Source of the DNA: Frankia umida
GTDB lineage: Bacteria; Actinomycetota; Actinomycetes; Frankiales; Frankiaceae
Direction of reading: 5' to 3'
Length of the DNA: 64,000 nt
Assembly (NCBI RefSeq): GCF_023242945.1
Contig: NZ_JALKFT010000014.1
Span: 1-64,000, forward strand
The position numbers and the translations under genes are program-made. Below, piece by piece: positions 1 through 9,396 of the stretch. The first letter of the stretch is position 1; each line of letters opens with the position of its first letter. Under the pieces are notes generated by a model. The model had not been told where the DNA came from and ran no database searches. It saw nothing but the letters and a program-made list of their open reading frames with translations.

Positions 1-60
1 ATCCACACCCCCCACCACACCCACCACCCCACCACCCCCCTCGACCTCCTCGGCGAATAA
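1..60 (+). CDS. possible 3' end of an upstream gene
   Basis: Frame 1 is open from the window edge to a TAA at 58-60 and reads a His/Pro/Thr-rich tail ending in PLDLLGE. Too little is present to name a family. The plus orientation and the position 120 bases before gltX would fit a co-directional upstream gene. A chance open frame is equally possible. Confidence 0.25.
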   Translation: MHTPHHTHHPTTPLDLLGE

Positions 61-181
61 CACCCACCACCCGCGCCACCGCGGACACAGCGCCACAGCC
101 AGCCCGCCGGGCAGGTCGGGTGCGTGGTCGTCCGTCCGCGGTGTGCGAGGGAGACCCCGAGATCCCTGTACGCTCGCCGGC

Positions 182-1612
182 ATGAGTTCTGGGCGGGTAC
201 GGGTCCGGTTCGCGCCGTCTCCCACCGGCATCTTTCATGTCGGTGGGGCGCGTTCGGCGCTGTTCAACTGGCTGGTGGCGCTGCGCGCAGGCGGCGACTT
301 CGTGCTGCGCGTCGAGGACACCGACGCCTCCCGCAACCGGCCGGAATGGACCGACGGCATCATCAGCGCCCTCGACTGGCTGGGTATCAGCCCCGGCCGG
401 TACGAAGGCCCCGTCCTGCAGTCGTCGCGGGCGCAGGCCCATCGGGACGCCGCCGCCCGCCTCCAGCAGGCTGGCCTGGCCTACTTCTGCGACTGCACCC
501 GTGAGCTGCTCGCCGAGCGCACCGGCAACCCCCAGCGCGGGTACGACGGCCACTGCCGTGACCGGGGCCTGACCGCCGGCCCCGGGCGGGCACTGCGGTT
601 CCGCACCCCCGACGAGGGCGTGACGGTCGTGCGGGACCTCATCCGCGGCGAGCCGCAGTTCGCCAACGACACCCTTGAGGACTTCGTCATCGCCCGGGCC
701 GACGGCTCGGCGGTGTTCCTGCTCGCCAACGTCGTCGACGACCTCGAGATGGGCATCACCCACGTCATCCGGGGTGAGGAGCACCTGCCGAACACCCCCA
801 AGCAGCAGCTGCTGTGGGCGGCCCTCGGCGCACCCGAACCGCCGGTGTGGGCGCATGTCCCCGTCATCGTCAACGAGAAGCGGCAGAAGCTGTCCAAGCG
901 TCGCGACAAGGTGGCGCTCGAGTCCTACCGCAACGAGGGCTACCTGCCCGCGGCGATGAAGAACTACCTGATGCTGCTCGGCTGGGCACCGCCCGGCGAC
1001 CAGGAGATCGTCGCCTGGGAGACCATCGAGACCACCTTCGACCTGGCCGATGTCAAGCCGTCGCCGGCGTTCTTCGACGAGAAGAAGCTGCGGGCGTTCA
1101 ACGGCGAGTACATCCGGGCCCTCACGGTGGACGAGTTCGCCGCCGCCGTCCGGCCGTGGCTGAGCGCGCCGGCGGCGCCCTGGCCGGCCGACGCGTTCGA
1201 CCCGAAGGTGTTCGCGGCCGTGGCCGAGCTCGCGCAGTCCCGGCTGTCGGTGCTCGCCGAGATCGTTCCCATGGTCGACTTCCTCTTCCTTCCCGAGGCC
1301 CCCGTGGACGACGCGGCCTGGGCGAAGGCGATGAAGGGTCCCGCCGCGGCGCTGCTCGCCGACGTCCACGAACACTTCGGCACTGTCTCCTGGACGGCGG
1401 ACGCGCTGAAGTCGGCGCTGCTGGAGATCGGCGAGCGGCACGGCCTGAAGCTCGCCAAGGCCCAGGCCCCCGTGCGCGTCGCCGTGACCGGGCGCTCCGT
1501 CGGCCTGCCCCTGTTCGAGTCCCTCGAGCTCCTCGGCCGGGACGCCACCCGCGACCGCCTCGCCACCGCCCGCGCCCGCCTCGCCGACACCGCGGCCGCC
1601 ACCACCGACTGA
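182..1612 (+). CDS. gltX: glutamyl-tRNA synthetase
   Basis: Class I aminoacyl-tRNA synthetase that charges tRNA-Glu (and, in actinobacteria, usually tRNA-Gln as the first step of the amidotransferase route) in the cytoplasm. The ATG at 182 puts the N-terminus at MSSGRVRVRFAPSPTG, the standard GluRS opening; the GTG at 143 would add 13 residues unlike the family. The HIGH-type ATP motif appears as HVGG (about residues 19-22) and the KMSKS-type loop as KLSKRR. The frame is intact and 476 residues is a normal bacterial length. The C-terminal helical anticodon-binding region follows from about residue 320. A strong hairpin about 190 bases downstream may end the transcript. Confidence 0.97.
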   Translation: MSSGRVRVRFAPSPTGIFHVGGARSALFNWLVALRAGGDFVLRVEDTDASRNRPEWTDGIISALDWLGISPGRYEGPVLQSSRAQAHRDAAARLQQAGLAYFCDCTRELLAERTGNPQRGYDGHCRDRGLTAGPGRALRFRTPDEGVTVVRDLIRGEPQFANDTLEDFVIARADGSAVFLLANVVDDLEMGITHVIRGEEHLPNTPKQQLLWAALGAPEPPVWAHVPVIVNEKRQKLSKRRDKVALESYRNEGYLPAAMKNYLMLLGWAPPGDQEIVAWETIETTFDLADVKPSPAFFDEKKLRAFNGEYIRALTVDEFAAAVRPWLSAPAAPWPADAFDPKVFAAVAELAQSRLSVLAEIVPMVDFLFLPEAPVDDAAWAKAMKGPAAALLADVHEHFGTVSWTADALKSALLEIGERHGLKLAKAQAPVRVAVTGRSVGLPLFESLELLGRDATRDRLATARARLADTAAATTD

Positions 1613-1804
1613 GCCCCGGGCCTGAGGGCTGGGGCTGGCCATCGTCCGGCGGCGCGCTCCGGGCGCGCTGATTGACCCGGATGGTTCGTCAATGCGGCCG
1701 GCTGGTCACGGCATGAGAACAGTCGAGCGCCGAATGTGTTGAACGTTCCGTAATAAGTGAGGCAATCGGGGCTCGATGCCGAAAGACCGCCGGAAAGGAC
1801 TTGA

Positions 1805-1840
1805 GCCCGGGTCGCGGCTGGGACGGGCCGCGACCCGGGC
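1805..1840 (+). terminator. strong GC-rich hairpin downstream of gltX
   Basis: Perfect 14-bp inverted repeat: left arm GCCCGGGTCGCGGC at 1805-1818, an 8-base loop, and right arm GCCGCGACCCGGGC at 1827-1840. No T-tract follows, which is common for actinobacterial terminators. It lies about 190 bases after the gltX stop. The rest of the 1613-2283 interval shows no gene I can support. Confidence 0.5.
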
Positions 1841-2283
1841 TGGGCACACCCACCGAAGGTCGGGGTTACCTTCGCCGGGTGGAGCTCTGGTCGGCCGGAT
1901 CGACGGGGAGCAGCACCAGTGCGCCATGGCCTCGGGGGTTCCGCTGGCGCTCCCGCGTCGAATCCGACAGACACAGCACATCTCCCGCGACCTAAAGGAT
2001 TCTTAAGATCATCGAAAGACAAGCTGTGAACCCGTCATCACCGTTCGTCAAATAGGCGAACGCAATCCGTCATAATGCCCGCAAGCGCCACGCCTTCCAG
2101 GCACCACCATCGGGCCGCCCCGCGCCCGAGCGCTTCCCAGATCTTCCCCAGCGCCCCATCGGCTACAGATGGTTGCCAGATGGGCATCCTGGGTTCACGA
2201 CTGACGCCTCTCGCTGGAGTCCGGCGGCGCCCCGGCCCCGGCGGCCCGGGACCGTCCGGCGGCCCGGGGACCGTCCGGGGGCG

Positions 2284-2883
2284 TCAGGGCTCGTCGTAAC
2301 CGCGATCGGCGGCGCCACGTGGGACGCGCTGGCGAGGCCGCAACCCCGCCCACTCGTCGGCCCAGGCCGCCAGTGGCTCGATGACTCCCTGCAGCCGCCG
2401 GCCGTGCGCGGTGAGCCGGTACTCGCCGACCTCGTCCACTTCGACGATCCCGCCCTCGCGCAGCTCTCGCAGCCGCTGGGTGAGCTGCGCCGCGGGTGCG
2501 TCCAACCGGGCCTCGAGCGTGCGGAACGACTCCGCCCCGGCCCGTAGCCGCCAGTAGACGCCCAGCGCGTACCGGCGCCCCAGCAGTTCCACCAGGGCGG
2601 CCAACGCCACCGGCGCCCCCACCCCAGCAGGCGGCCCGCCAGCGGGCGATCCGCCACCGGAGGGCCTCCCGCCGGCTGGCTCCCCCGCGTTCCCCTGTCC
2701 CCCGCGGCGTCCGCCGCCCCGTCCACCTGGACTCAACGGGTATCCATCCCTACTCGCCGTCCCGACACCAGCGCCGCTCCCGGCCACCGACCTCACCGAG
2801 CGTGCGGCGTCTCCGGAGACCAGATGGTCGCAGAAAGCCATGCGGGTCGCGACAGGGCCAATCGCGTCCGATCTGCCCCCCAC
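2284..2883 (-). CDS. HxlR-family winged-helix transcriptional regulator
   Basis: The C-terminal half carries the HxlR fold: a first helix around LLGRRYALGVYWRL, a recognition region reading LTQRLRELREGGIV, a wing with EYRLTAHGRRL, and the terminal Trp-rich helix WADEWAGL. HxlR proteins bind DNA as dimers and often sense electrophiles or redox stress. The first 85 or so residues are Gly/Pro/Arg-rich and do not look like the family, so the true start may lie further inside than 2883. No adjacent enzyme gene suggests a target. Confidence 0.75.
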   Translation of the reverse strand: MGGRSDAIGPVATRMAFCDHLVSGDAARSVRSVAGSGAGVGTASRDGYPLSPGGRGGGRRGGQGNAGEPAGGRPSGGGSPAGGPPAGVGAPVALAALVELLGRRYALGVYWRLRAGAESFRTLEARLDAPAAQLTQRLRELREGGIVEVDEVGEYRLTAHGRRLQGVIEPLAAWADEWAGLRPRQRVPRGAADRGYDEP

Positions 2884-3041
2884 GACGGCCCGGGTAGCCG
2901 CCCGCCGCTCTTCTCGACCGGGAGCGACCGTCCTGATGGGTGCGCAGCGTCACAACGATCGCGGTGCCGGCGGGGAAGGGGCGAGCGCCGCGGGGCACCT
3001 GGGCGGGGCCCCGCCCGCGGCCCGGTCGGGTCAGTCGACCA

Positions 3042-3323
3042 TCAATGGGTACTCACGGAGCTGACACCGTTGGAGCTATGTGCCGCCAGCGGACGGAACG
3101 GGAGCGTCCTGGGCGGCTCGGGCTCGATGCCGAGCAGGCCACGCGCCCGCTGGAAGGCCGCACCAGCCTGCGCGGAGATCAGACCGGCCGCGCCCTGGAC
3201 CTCGGGCCGCTCACGGATCTCCCGCGCCTGACGCATAATCGCGTCATACTGCTCCCGCCCAGCTCGGGCGCCGAGGACGTAACCGACGCCAAGTGCGATG
3301 ACGACGCTGGGCCTGATCCGCAT
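3042..3323 (-). CDS. small single-pass membrane protein (YtxH-like)
   Basis: 93 residues. The N-terminus (MRIRPSVVIALGVGYVLGA) is a short hydrophobic segment with Gly-rich packing, followed by a charged amphipathic stretch (AGREQYDAIMRQAREIRERP) and a second helical part. This architecture is common in actinobacterial YtxH-like proteins of unknown role. It stands alone, upstream of the tRNA on the opposite strand. The function is unknown. Confidence 0.65.
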   Translation of the reverse strand: MRIRPSVVIALGVGYVLGARAGREQYDAIMRQAREIRERPEVQGAAGLISAQAGAAFQRARGLLGIEPEPPRTLPFRPLAAHSSNGVSSVSTH

Positions 3324-3465
3324 GTTGCCTCCCAGAAGACCGAGGGACGTGCCGGCGGTGATCTACCGGCCGGGTGGCGTTGGGACACCAGATCGATTCC
3401 TACCCCATGCCCAGGACGGCCTGAACCTCAGGTAGGCTGACTGCGTCAGGTGCTGCGGCACCCGA

Positions 3466-3538
3466 TCCCGCGTAGCTCAATTGGCAGAGCAGCCGGCTGT
3501 TAACCGGCAGGTTAGAGGTTCGAGTCCTCTCGCGGGAG
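3466..3538 (+). tRNA. tRNA-Asn (GTT)
   Basis: A complete 73-base cloverleaf. Acceptor arms TCCCGCG (3466-3472) and CGCGGGA (3531-3537) pair fully. The anticodon stem GCCGG/CCGGC encloses the loop CTGTTAA, giving anticodon GTT (Asn). The T-arm carries the TTCGAGT loop between AGAGG and CCTCT. The discriminator is G3538. CCA is not encoded. Confidence 0.97.
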
Positions 3539-3546
3539 CACATTTT

Positions 3547-3872
3547 CCCAGGTCAGGGGCCAGTTAAGCAAGATCCTAAGGATCTTGAAGTGAAGATCAC
3601 CTCCACTTTGCCTCCATGATTCTTTTCGTATCCGGGTCTGTCTGTATGACGTCATCCGTCCGTGCGCGTGCCATACGCGGTCTTGACGGTCCCGGGCAGC
3701 CGGAGAACGGACGCGCTCCTCAGGGCACCCGGAGGACGTACCCGTTCCGGGCCCGTTGAGGCGTCTCGCAGTCAGCCTCCAGCGGCGCGGGAGAGGGACG
3801 TGGACCCGCCCCGGAGCCGAGTTCCGGGTCTTCGCCCGAACCCCTGCTAGGCACTAGGGGCCCAGGTCAGGG
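3547..3872 (+). repeat. short direct repeats flanking a gene-free segment next to tRNA-Asn
   Basis: CCCAGGTCAGGG occurs at 3547-3558, just after the tRNA, and again at 3861-3872; GCCA follows in both copies, after one extra G in the first. The 300 bases between hold no convincing gene. A near-perfect palindrome, AAGATCCT-A-AGGATCTT, lies at 3570-3586. The arrangement recalls att-type repeats beside a tRNA, but no integrase is in the window and 12 bp is short. Confidence 0.35.
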
Positions 3873-4106
3873 CCAATTTTCGGCGCTAGAGGTCCTGCTA
3901 AACCTAGCGGGCAGGGGTGCTAGTGAGGTGCTGTGCTCCGGATCGGGGGAGTCGGACAGCAGCAGCGCGGTCGCGAGGTCGAGGCGGACGAGGCAACGAC
4001 TCCACATCGACGGGGATCGGTCTGCGACCTGGGCGGCCATGTCCGCATACTCCCGCACCCGACCGGGTTCGCCCAAGTCGAACGCTTCGCCCACGGATCG
4101 GTCCAC
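3867..4106 (-). pseudogene. C-terminal fragment of an actinobacterial HTH/TPR-type regulator
   Basis: An isolated 79-residue frame containing GRVREYADMAAQVADRS followed by SMWSRCLVRLDLATALL. I recognise this as the style of the C-terminal helical region of XRE-like regulators abundant in streptomycetes and relatives, but not with certainty. No N-terminal DNA-binding domain is readable upstream, so this looks like a remnant. It ends at the second copy of the repeat near tRNA-Asn. Nothing else is seen between 4107 and 4396. Confidence 0.35.
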
Positions 4107-4396
4107 ACCCGCGCGGTCACCGAGCCGACCGAGGTCTCGGCCGGCCGGATCTTACCGATCGCGGTCTCCCCGGTGGGTAGAACGAGCTGGGAGCGCCTCT
4201 GCCAGCGATCGCGGCGCCGTCAGCTCAGGCGGCCGACACATCGATCATCACCTCGTATCGGCCATCTCGAACTCGCCGGACATGCGGGTGGGCGGCCCGG
4301 CGCAGTGATCCCCACCATGCCGGGCCCCGCGGTCACCTCGGGCACGGTCCCGGGGTCTCGCGACCAGCGGTGTGCCGATACGCGCCGGGCAACGGA

Positions 4397-5290
4397 TCAG
4401 GAGACGCCGATCGACGCCGTGTCCACCTCGACGGCGCCGACCGCACCGGTCTGACGCCGCTGTCGGAGCTGGGCGTACCCGACGAGACCGAGCAGCAGCG
4501 CCAGCAGGATCGTCGACGACCCGAGGGTGCCCAGGGCGAGCCCACCCTTGGCCACCGGCTTGGTCAGGAAGTCGCCGGCGGTCGCGCCGAGGGGGCGGGT
4601 GAGCACGAAGGCGAGCCAGAACAGCAGCACGTTCGACACCGCCGGCTGCCAGCGCAGCGCGAGCAGCAGACCCAGCAGCCCGACGATCAGCAGCGCGCTC
4701 CCCGCGTAGCCGAGGCCCGAACTGTCCGCGAGGAAGTCCCCCATCGAGGTGCCGAGCGTGTTCGACACCAGGATCGCCGACCAGAAGAACGTCTCACCGC
4801 GCAGCGTGTCGATACTGCCGATCGCGAAGGGCAGTCCGCTGCGCCGCCAGACCACGAAGATGGCGACCAGCAGCGCGGACAGAATGGCCGCGCCCACCGG
4901 GTAACCCAGACCGAGGCCCTGCGGGCCCCATCCCAACGAGCCGGTTCCCGCCGCCAGGTACCTCCCACTGGCATCGCGGTTCATGAAGTCGGAGATCGTG
5001 GTGCCCGCCGTGCTGGTGGACAGAATGACCGTCCAGTAGAAGAACGGGTTGTACGACCGCGCCCGCAACTGCACGGCCAGCGTGACCACGAAGACAAGTG
5101 CGAGGATCACCGTGGTCAGGAAGTAGCCGAGACCGAGGGTCTGGGCGAGCAGATCCCCCGCCGTCTCGCCCAGGGTCGTCGCCGCGACCTTCATGACCCA
5201 GAACGCGAGCGTGATCTCCGGCAGTTTCTTCGCCACATACCGGACGTCCAGGATCCGATCCGTTCCGGCGGTACTTTCCCACCCGTCCAT
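4397..5290 (-). CDS. DUF347 / COG4705 membrane-anchored protein
   Basis: 297 residues with about eight hydrophobic segments made of repeats of the DUF347 type: the motif (K/R)V..T.LGET.GD appears as KVAATTLGETAGD near the N-terminus, and TSMGDFLAD, TTISDFMN and TRPLGATAGDFL are variants later. COG4705 proteins are inner-membrane proteins of unproven function; some sit in metal-response loci. The ATG at 5290 is preceded by GGGAGG at a good distance, while the GTG at 5302 would put that site inside the gene. It shares this repeat architecture with the protein at 6396-7646. Confidence 0.85.
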   Translation of the reverse strand: MDGWESTAGTDRILDVRYVAKKLPEITLAFWVMKVAATTLGETAGDLLAQTLGLGYFLTTVILALVFVVTLAVQLRARSYNPFFYWTVILSTSTAGTTISDFMNRDASGRYLAAGTGSLGWGPQGLGLGYPVGAAILSALLVAIFVVWRRSGLPFAIGSIDTLRGETFFWSAILVSNTLGTSMGDFLADSSGLGYAGSALLIVGLLGLLLALRWQPAVSNVLLFWLAFVLTRPLGATAGDFLTKPVAKGGLALGTLGSSTILLALLLGLVGYAQLRQRRQTGAVGAVEVDTASIGVS

Positions 5291-5459
5291 AGAACCTCCC
5301 ACATCCGCGCTTCTCGGAAAATTCCGCGTCCTGGTGCCACCCCCGGAGCCCCGGAATCTCCGGTATCCATCGCGGAAGGTAGGCGCACCCAGATGTGAGA
5401 ACGGTGTGAGGGAGACCTTCAGTCACCCATAACGGGTGGTGCGATGCTTTGGGCGCCTT

Positions 5460-6158
5460 TCAGTCGTCACCCGAAGAATCCGGACGGATTCGATGCAGTA
5501 CCGCTGCCAGTGCCGGTAGGCAGATGCAGGCCACAAGGGTGCCGAGCAGCCATCCCGCGAGAACATCCGTGGTCCAGTGGACGCCAAGAAGGACCCGGCT
5601 GGCACCCACCGAGAACGCCCACAGGCCCGGAATGACCACGGCGGCGACGCGGGTGGCGGGCCGCCCGGCCCGGCGATGCAGGACCACGGCCACACCGATG
5701 GCCAACAGGGTCGAGGTGGTGGTGTGCCCGGACGGGAAGGCCTGGCCAGAAGGATGAGTGATCCAGTCGGCCGCCGGGGGGCGGGCCCTGCCCACGAGGG
5801 CGGCCAGGCCGGTCCGGAGCGCCTGCCCCACCAGCAACGCCGCCATCGCGACGAGGGCCGCCGGCCACCAGCGCCAGGGCCAGGGCCGCCGCAGCGCCAG
5901 GGCGCCACCGGCCGCGGCCAGACCGTAGGCGCAGACCCCGGCCCCGGTCCGCGTCACCGTCACGGCGAGGTCGGTCAGCGCGCGACCGCGATGGTCGAGG
6001 ACCCATCGATGGCAGGCGGTGTCCAGCGCGAACGGGGCCCCGCCCCTGAGCAGGACGGCGCACAGCAGGGCCGCGAGGAGCAGGCCCGACACCGCGCCGA
6101 CGATGCGGCGCGATGTCGCCACATGGGTCACGAGAAGGCATGGTAGAAGCCGGCGCAT
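5460..6158 (-). CDS. PAP2-superfamily membrane phosphatase
   Basis: 232 residues with multiple membrane segments and the three PAP2 signature blocks: GRARP, FPSGHT, and SRVLLGVHWTTD (S-R-x5-H-x3-D). The family hydrolyses lipid phosphates such as undecaprenyl pyrophosphate or phosphatidate, with the His of the third block as nucleophile and the active site on the outer membrane face. GTG codons at about 6134 and 6125 are alternative starts. It sits between two DUF347 proteins and is co-directional with the first. Confidence 0.85.
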   Translation of the reverse strand: MRRLLPCLLVTHVATSRRIVGAVSGLLLAALLCAVLLRGGAPFALDTACHRWVLDHRGRALTDLAVTVTRTGAGVCAYGLAAAGGALALRRPWPWRWWPAALVAMAALLVGQALRTGLAALVGRARPPAADWITHPSGQAFPSGHTTTSTLLAIGVAVVLHRRAGRPATRVAAVVIPGLWAFSVGASRVLLGVHWTTDVLAGWLLGTLVACICLPALAAVLHRIRPDSSGDD

Positions 6159-6395
6159 GTGAAAAAGATGTGGCTCGTCCGATCCTCTCTCCCGGCCTGG
6201 TCGTGCTGGTTTTTCACCCGACGACCGGACCGCGTCCCGCGCCTCGAGGCAGCACCACCGGTCACATCCTCCCTACATGAAACGTGGCGCAGGCTGTCGA
6301 CGGCACGTGGTGCCCGGCGGCAATGAGGTGGACGCCCACGCCGGCTCCTCGGCGGCGACCCGGTCACCGCGACCGACGGATCGGAAGAGAGAGGC

Positions 6396-7646
6396 ATGCC
6401 TTCACAACACGACCTTGCCACCCCGGGCGGCGTCTTCGCGCCGGCTCGCCGGCCGCTCAGCAGGGTCCCGGAGGTCACCGCCTTCTTCTGGATCGTCAAG
6501 GTGCTCTGCACGACGGTCGGAGAATCCGCCGCCGACTTCCTGAACGTCAATCTGCATTTCGGCCTCACCGGCACGTCCGTCGTCACCGGGGTGCTGCTCG
6601 CCGGTGCCCTGGCCCTCCAGTTCTCCGCGGGGCGATACGTACCGGCCCGGTACTGGCTCGCCGTCGCTCTTGTGAGCGTCTTCGGCACACTGGTGACGGA
6701 CAACCTGACCGACAGCCTCGGCGTGCCGCTGGAAACCAGCGCGCTGGTCTTCGGTTCCCTTCTCGCGCTCACGTTTCTTGCGTGGTATCTGGTCGAGCGG
6801 GATCTTTCCATTCACTCGATCCACACCCGGCGCCGCGAGGCCTTCTACTGGCTGACCATCTTCGTCACCTTTGCGCTCGGCACGGCAACCGGTGATCTCA
6901 TGGCCGAGGTGCTCGGCATCGGATACCTGATGACAGGTGTCATCATGGTGACCTCGACCGCGCTGCTGGGGATCGGATGGAGACTCGGGCTCAATCCCGT
7001 CCTCGCCTTCTGGCTCATCTACATCCTGACCCGGCCGCTCGGTGCCTCGATCGGCGACTACCTCTCCCAGTCCCCGGATGCGGGTGGGCTCGGGCTGGGT
7101 GCCACGACGACGAGCCTGATCTTCGTTGCCGGAATCGCCGCGGTCGTCGCCTACCTGTCGGTGACGAAGGTCGACGCCATCCCGGCCGTTTCGACCGGCG
7201 GGCACGATCCCGCACCGCCACGGGGCGGGCTCGTACAGACGGTCGTCGTTCTGCTGCTCGTACTCGTGACCGCGGGAACGGGATACGTCCTGCGAAGGTC
7301 CGCGTTGCACAACGACGCACCGGCCGTGGCCGCGACCGGCGACCATCCGAGCGTGGCCACGGCCCTCGGGGACCTGACCAGGTTCCGCACGATCACGCAG
7401 GACACCCTGGATCGCCTCGACCGCGGCCGCCAGGGCGCCGCCACGTCCCGCGTCGGCGATCTCGAGGCCGCCTGGGACAACGCCACCGCACGCCTGAAGG
7501 CACGGAACGGGTCCGCCTGGACCGAGGTCGACGACCGGATCGACACGGCGCTGCGCGCGCTGCGTTCCTCGAACCCGGACGTCGGTCAGGAAAGGACGGC
7601 TCTCTCCGCGCTCCTGTCCGTTCTCGGGCCGGATACCGGCAGGTGA
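6396..7646 (+). CDS. DUF347 / COG4705 membrane protein with a C-terminal helical domain
   Basis: 416 residues. About residues 25-265 repeat the DUF347 pattern (KVLCTTVGESAADFL, TLVTDNLTDSLG, LGTATGDLMAE, TRPLGASIGDYL). After residue 270 comes one more hydrophobic segment (VVVLLLVLVTAGTGYVL) and then about 110 hydrophilic, strongly helical residues (FRTITQDTLDRLDRGR, WTEVDDRIDTALRAL) that the 4397-5290 protein lacks. This tail resembles short soluble helical-bundle domains, probably extracytoplasmic. A purine-rich site, GGAAGAGAGAGG, precedes the ATG. Confidence 0.85.
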   Translation: MPSQHDLATPGGVFAPARRPLSRVPEVTAFFWIVKVLCTTVGESAADFLNVNLHFGLTGTSVVTGVLLAGALALQFSAGRYVPARYWLAVALVSVFGTLVTDNLTDSLGVPLETSALVFGSLLALTFLAWYLVERDLSIHSIHTRRREAFYWLTIFVTFALGTATGDLMAEVLGIGYLMTGVIMVTSTALLGIGWRLGLNPVLAFWLIYILTRPLGASIGDYLSQSPDAGGLGLGATTTSLIFVAGIAAVVAYLSVTKVDAIPAVSTGGHDPAPPRGGLVQTVVVLLLVLVTAGTGYVLRRSALHNDAPAVAATGDHPSVATALGDLTRFRTITQDTLDRLDRGRQGAATSRVGDLEAAWDNATARLKARNGSAWTEVDDRIDTALRALRSSNPDVGQERTALSALLSVLGPDTGR

Positions 7647-7725
7647 TCGGCCTCCCGACAGATGCCTGTTCTCGGTGCCCGCCCGGAGGACGACCGGCGC
7701 GCCGAGGGATCAGACGAGAGCGCGG

Positions 7726-8250
7726 TCACCATGCGACCTGACGGCCGGTGGTGCGGCGTCCGCGCAGCCGGACGGCCAGCGGGACAACCGCCCACAGGAC
7801 CACCAGCAGCACGAGGGCCATGGCACCGGCGATGATCGCGGCCGTGCGTCCCTCGACGACATCGAAGATCAGCGCGACGACGCCGGAGAGGGCCAGGGCG
7901 AGCAGGGCGATACCCGCCTGGGCGACCCGGCTCGCGATGTGGACCAGCGCCCCCTTCTCCCGACGGCCGAACACCGCCCGGTGCATGCTAACCGGCATCA
8001 CGAGCAGGCCGGTGGCGCCGGCCGACAGCACGACGATGACCAGGTACAGCACACGCTGTTCGTGGTTCAGCGTCGTGAACCGTTGTTGGAACGGCAGGGA
8101 GAGCAGGAAGGCGGTCAGTACCTGCACACCGGTCTGGGCGACGCGCAGCTCCTGGAGCAGTTCGCCCCAGTTGCGGTCGGCCCGTTCGGCCAACGTCTCG
8201 CCCCGGGCCTGCGCGGCGTCCTCGGTGTCGGGCGCTTTGTCCTGCGTCAT
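7726..8250 (-). CDS. DUF6328 family membrane protein
   Basis: 174 residues. A charged N-terminus (ERADRNWGELLQELRVAQTG) leads into four predicted membrane helices, starting with VQVLTAFLLSLPFQQRF and ending near VLWAVVPLAVRL. The core reading ELLQELRVAQTGVQVL..F.LSLPFQ..F is the signature of DUF6328, widespread in actinobacteria and of unknown function. It is convergent with the DUF347 gene at 6396. Confidence 0.8.
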   Translation of the reverse strand: MTQDKAPDTEDAAQARGETLAERADRNWGELLQELRVAQTGVQVLTAFLLSLPFQQRFTTLNHEQRVLYLVIVVLSAGATGLLVMPVSMHRAVFGRREKGALVHIASRVAQAGIALLALALSGVVALIFDVVEGRTAAIIAGAMALVLLVVLWAVVPLAVRLRGRRTTGRQVAW

Positions 8251-8502
8251 CGCCGCACCGTAACCTCACGCGGCGAACTCCGGCCAGGCTCCGGGCGGCG
8301 GACTGCCCGACCGATCGGGCGCTCATGGTCCGCGACCGCCGACACGGGACGAGGTGGCCCGCCAGTGCGCGCGGGCGTCACACGGGCCACTGTCGGCGGC
8401 GGGACGGACGCGGCAGCGCTGGTCGGGATGCCCGGCCGAAACGCAGGCTGTTCGCCGTGGCACTCGACGATCCGGGGCATCCCGGCCGGGCCCGGCTCAG
8501 GG

Positions 8503-9396
8503 TCAGGTCCGGAAGGTGAGGACGCTCGCGTCGAAGGAGGTGTAGGCGGAGTAGTCGAGCAGTTCGTAGAGACGGGCGCGGGTCTGCATGTGTTCGACGA
8601 GGCCGGCCTGGGTGCCCTCGGTGGCGATGCGGCGCAGTCCGTCCTCGACGGCCCCCATGGCGATGCGCAGCAGGGTCACCGGGTAGAGGACGAGGTTCAC
8701 CCCGACCGATTCCAGGGTGCTGGTGGTGAGCAGTTCGCTTTTGCCGAACTCGGTCATGTTCGCGAGGATCGGCACGTCCACGGCCCCGCGCAACGCCTCG
8801 AACTCGCTGGCATCCGCCAGCGCCTCGGGGAAGATCAGGTCGGCGCCGGCGTCGACGTAGGCGCGGGCCCGCTCGATCGCGCCGGTCAGGCCCTCGAGGG
8901 CACGGGCGTCGGTGCGGGCACACAGCAGGAAGTTCGGGTCGCGGCGGGCGGCGACGGCGGCGCGCAGGCGGCGGAGCATCTCCTCGGTCGGGACGACCGT
9001 CTTGCCGTCGAGATGGCCGCAGCGTTTGGGGTTGACCTGGTCCTCGAGGTGGCAGCCGGCCAGACCCGCGTCCTCCAGGGTCTGGATGGTGCGGGCGACG
9101 TTCATCGGCTCACCGAAGCCGGTGTCGGCGTCGACGAGAGTGGGCAGGTCGGTGACCCGGGCGATCTGCCCGGCGCGGGTGGCGACCTCGGTGAGCGTGG
9201 TCAGGCCGATGTCGGGCAGCGCCAGGTCGGCGGCGAGCACGGCGCCGGAGACGTAGACCCCGTCGAAACCGAGCTCGGTGATCAGCACCGCGCTCAGCGG
9301 GTTGAACGCACCGGGAAACCGCAGCAGCCGGCCCGAGCGCAACGCCGCCCGCAACGCGGCACGACGCTCGTGGACGGGGACGCGCGCGTGCAGCAT
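8503..9396 (-). CDS. prpB: methylisocitrate lyase
   Basis: Cleaves 2-methylisocitrate to pyruvate and succinate, the last step of the methylcitrate cycle for propionyl-CoA. The protein is a 297-residue TIM barrel of the ICL/PEPM superfamily: PGAFNPLSA near the N-terminus, metal-binding VDADTGFGE (88-96), LEDQVNPKRCGH with catalytic Cys126, and ARTDA after the flexible loop. Its ATG shares one base with the prpD stop (TGATG at 9394-9398), so translation is coupled. No prpC follows. Confidence 0.95.
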   Translation of the reverse strand: MLHARVPVHERRAALRAALRSGRLLRFPGAFNPLSAVLITELGFDGVYVSGAVLAADLALPDIGLTTLTEVATRAGQIARVTDLPTLVDADTGFGEPMNVARTIQTLEDAGLAGCHLEDQVNPKRCGHLDGKTVVPTEEMLRRLRAAVAARRDPNFLLCARTDARALEGLTGAIERARAYVDAGADLIFPEALADASEFEALRGAVDVPILANMTEFGKSELLTTSTLESVGVNLVLYPVTLLRIAMGAVEDGLRRIATEGTQAGLVEHMQTRARLYELLDYSAYTSFDASVLTFRT

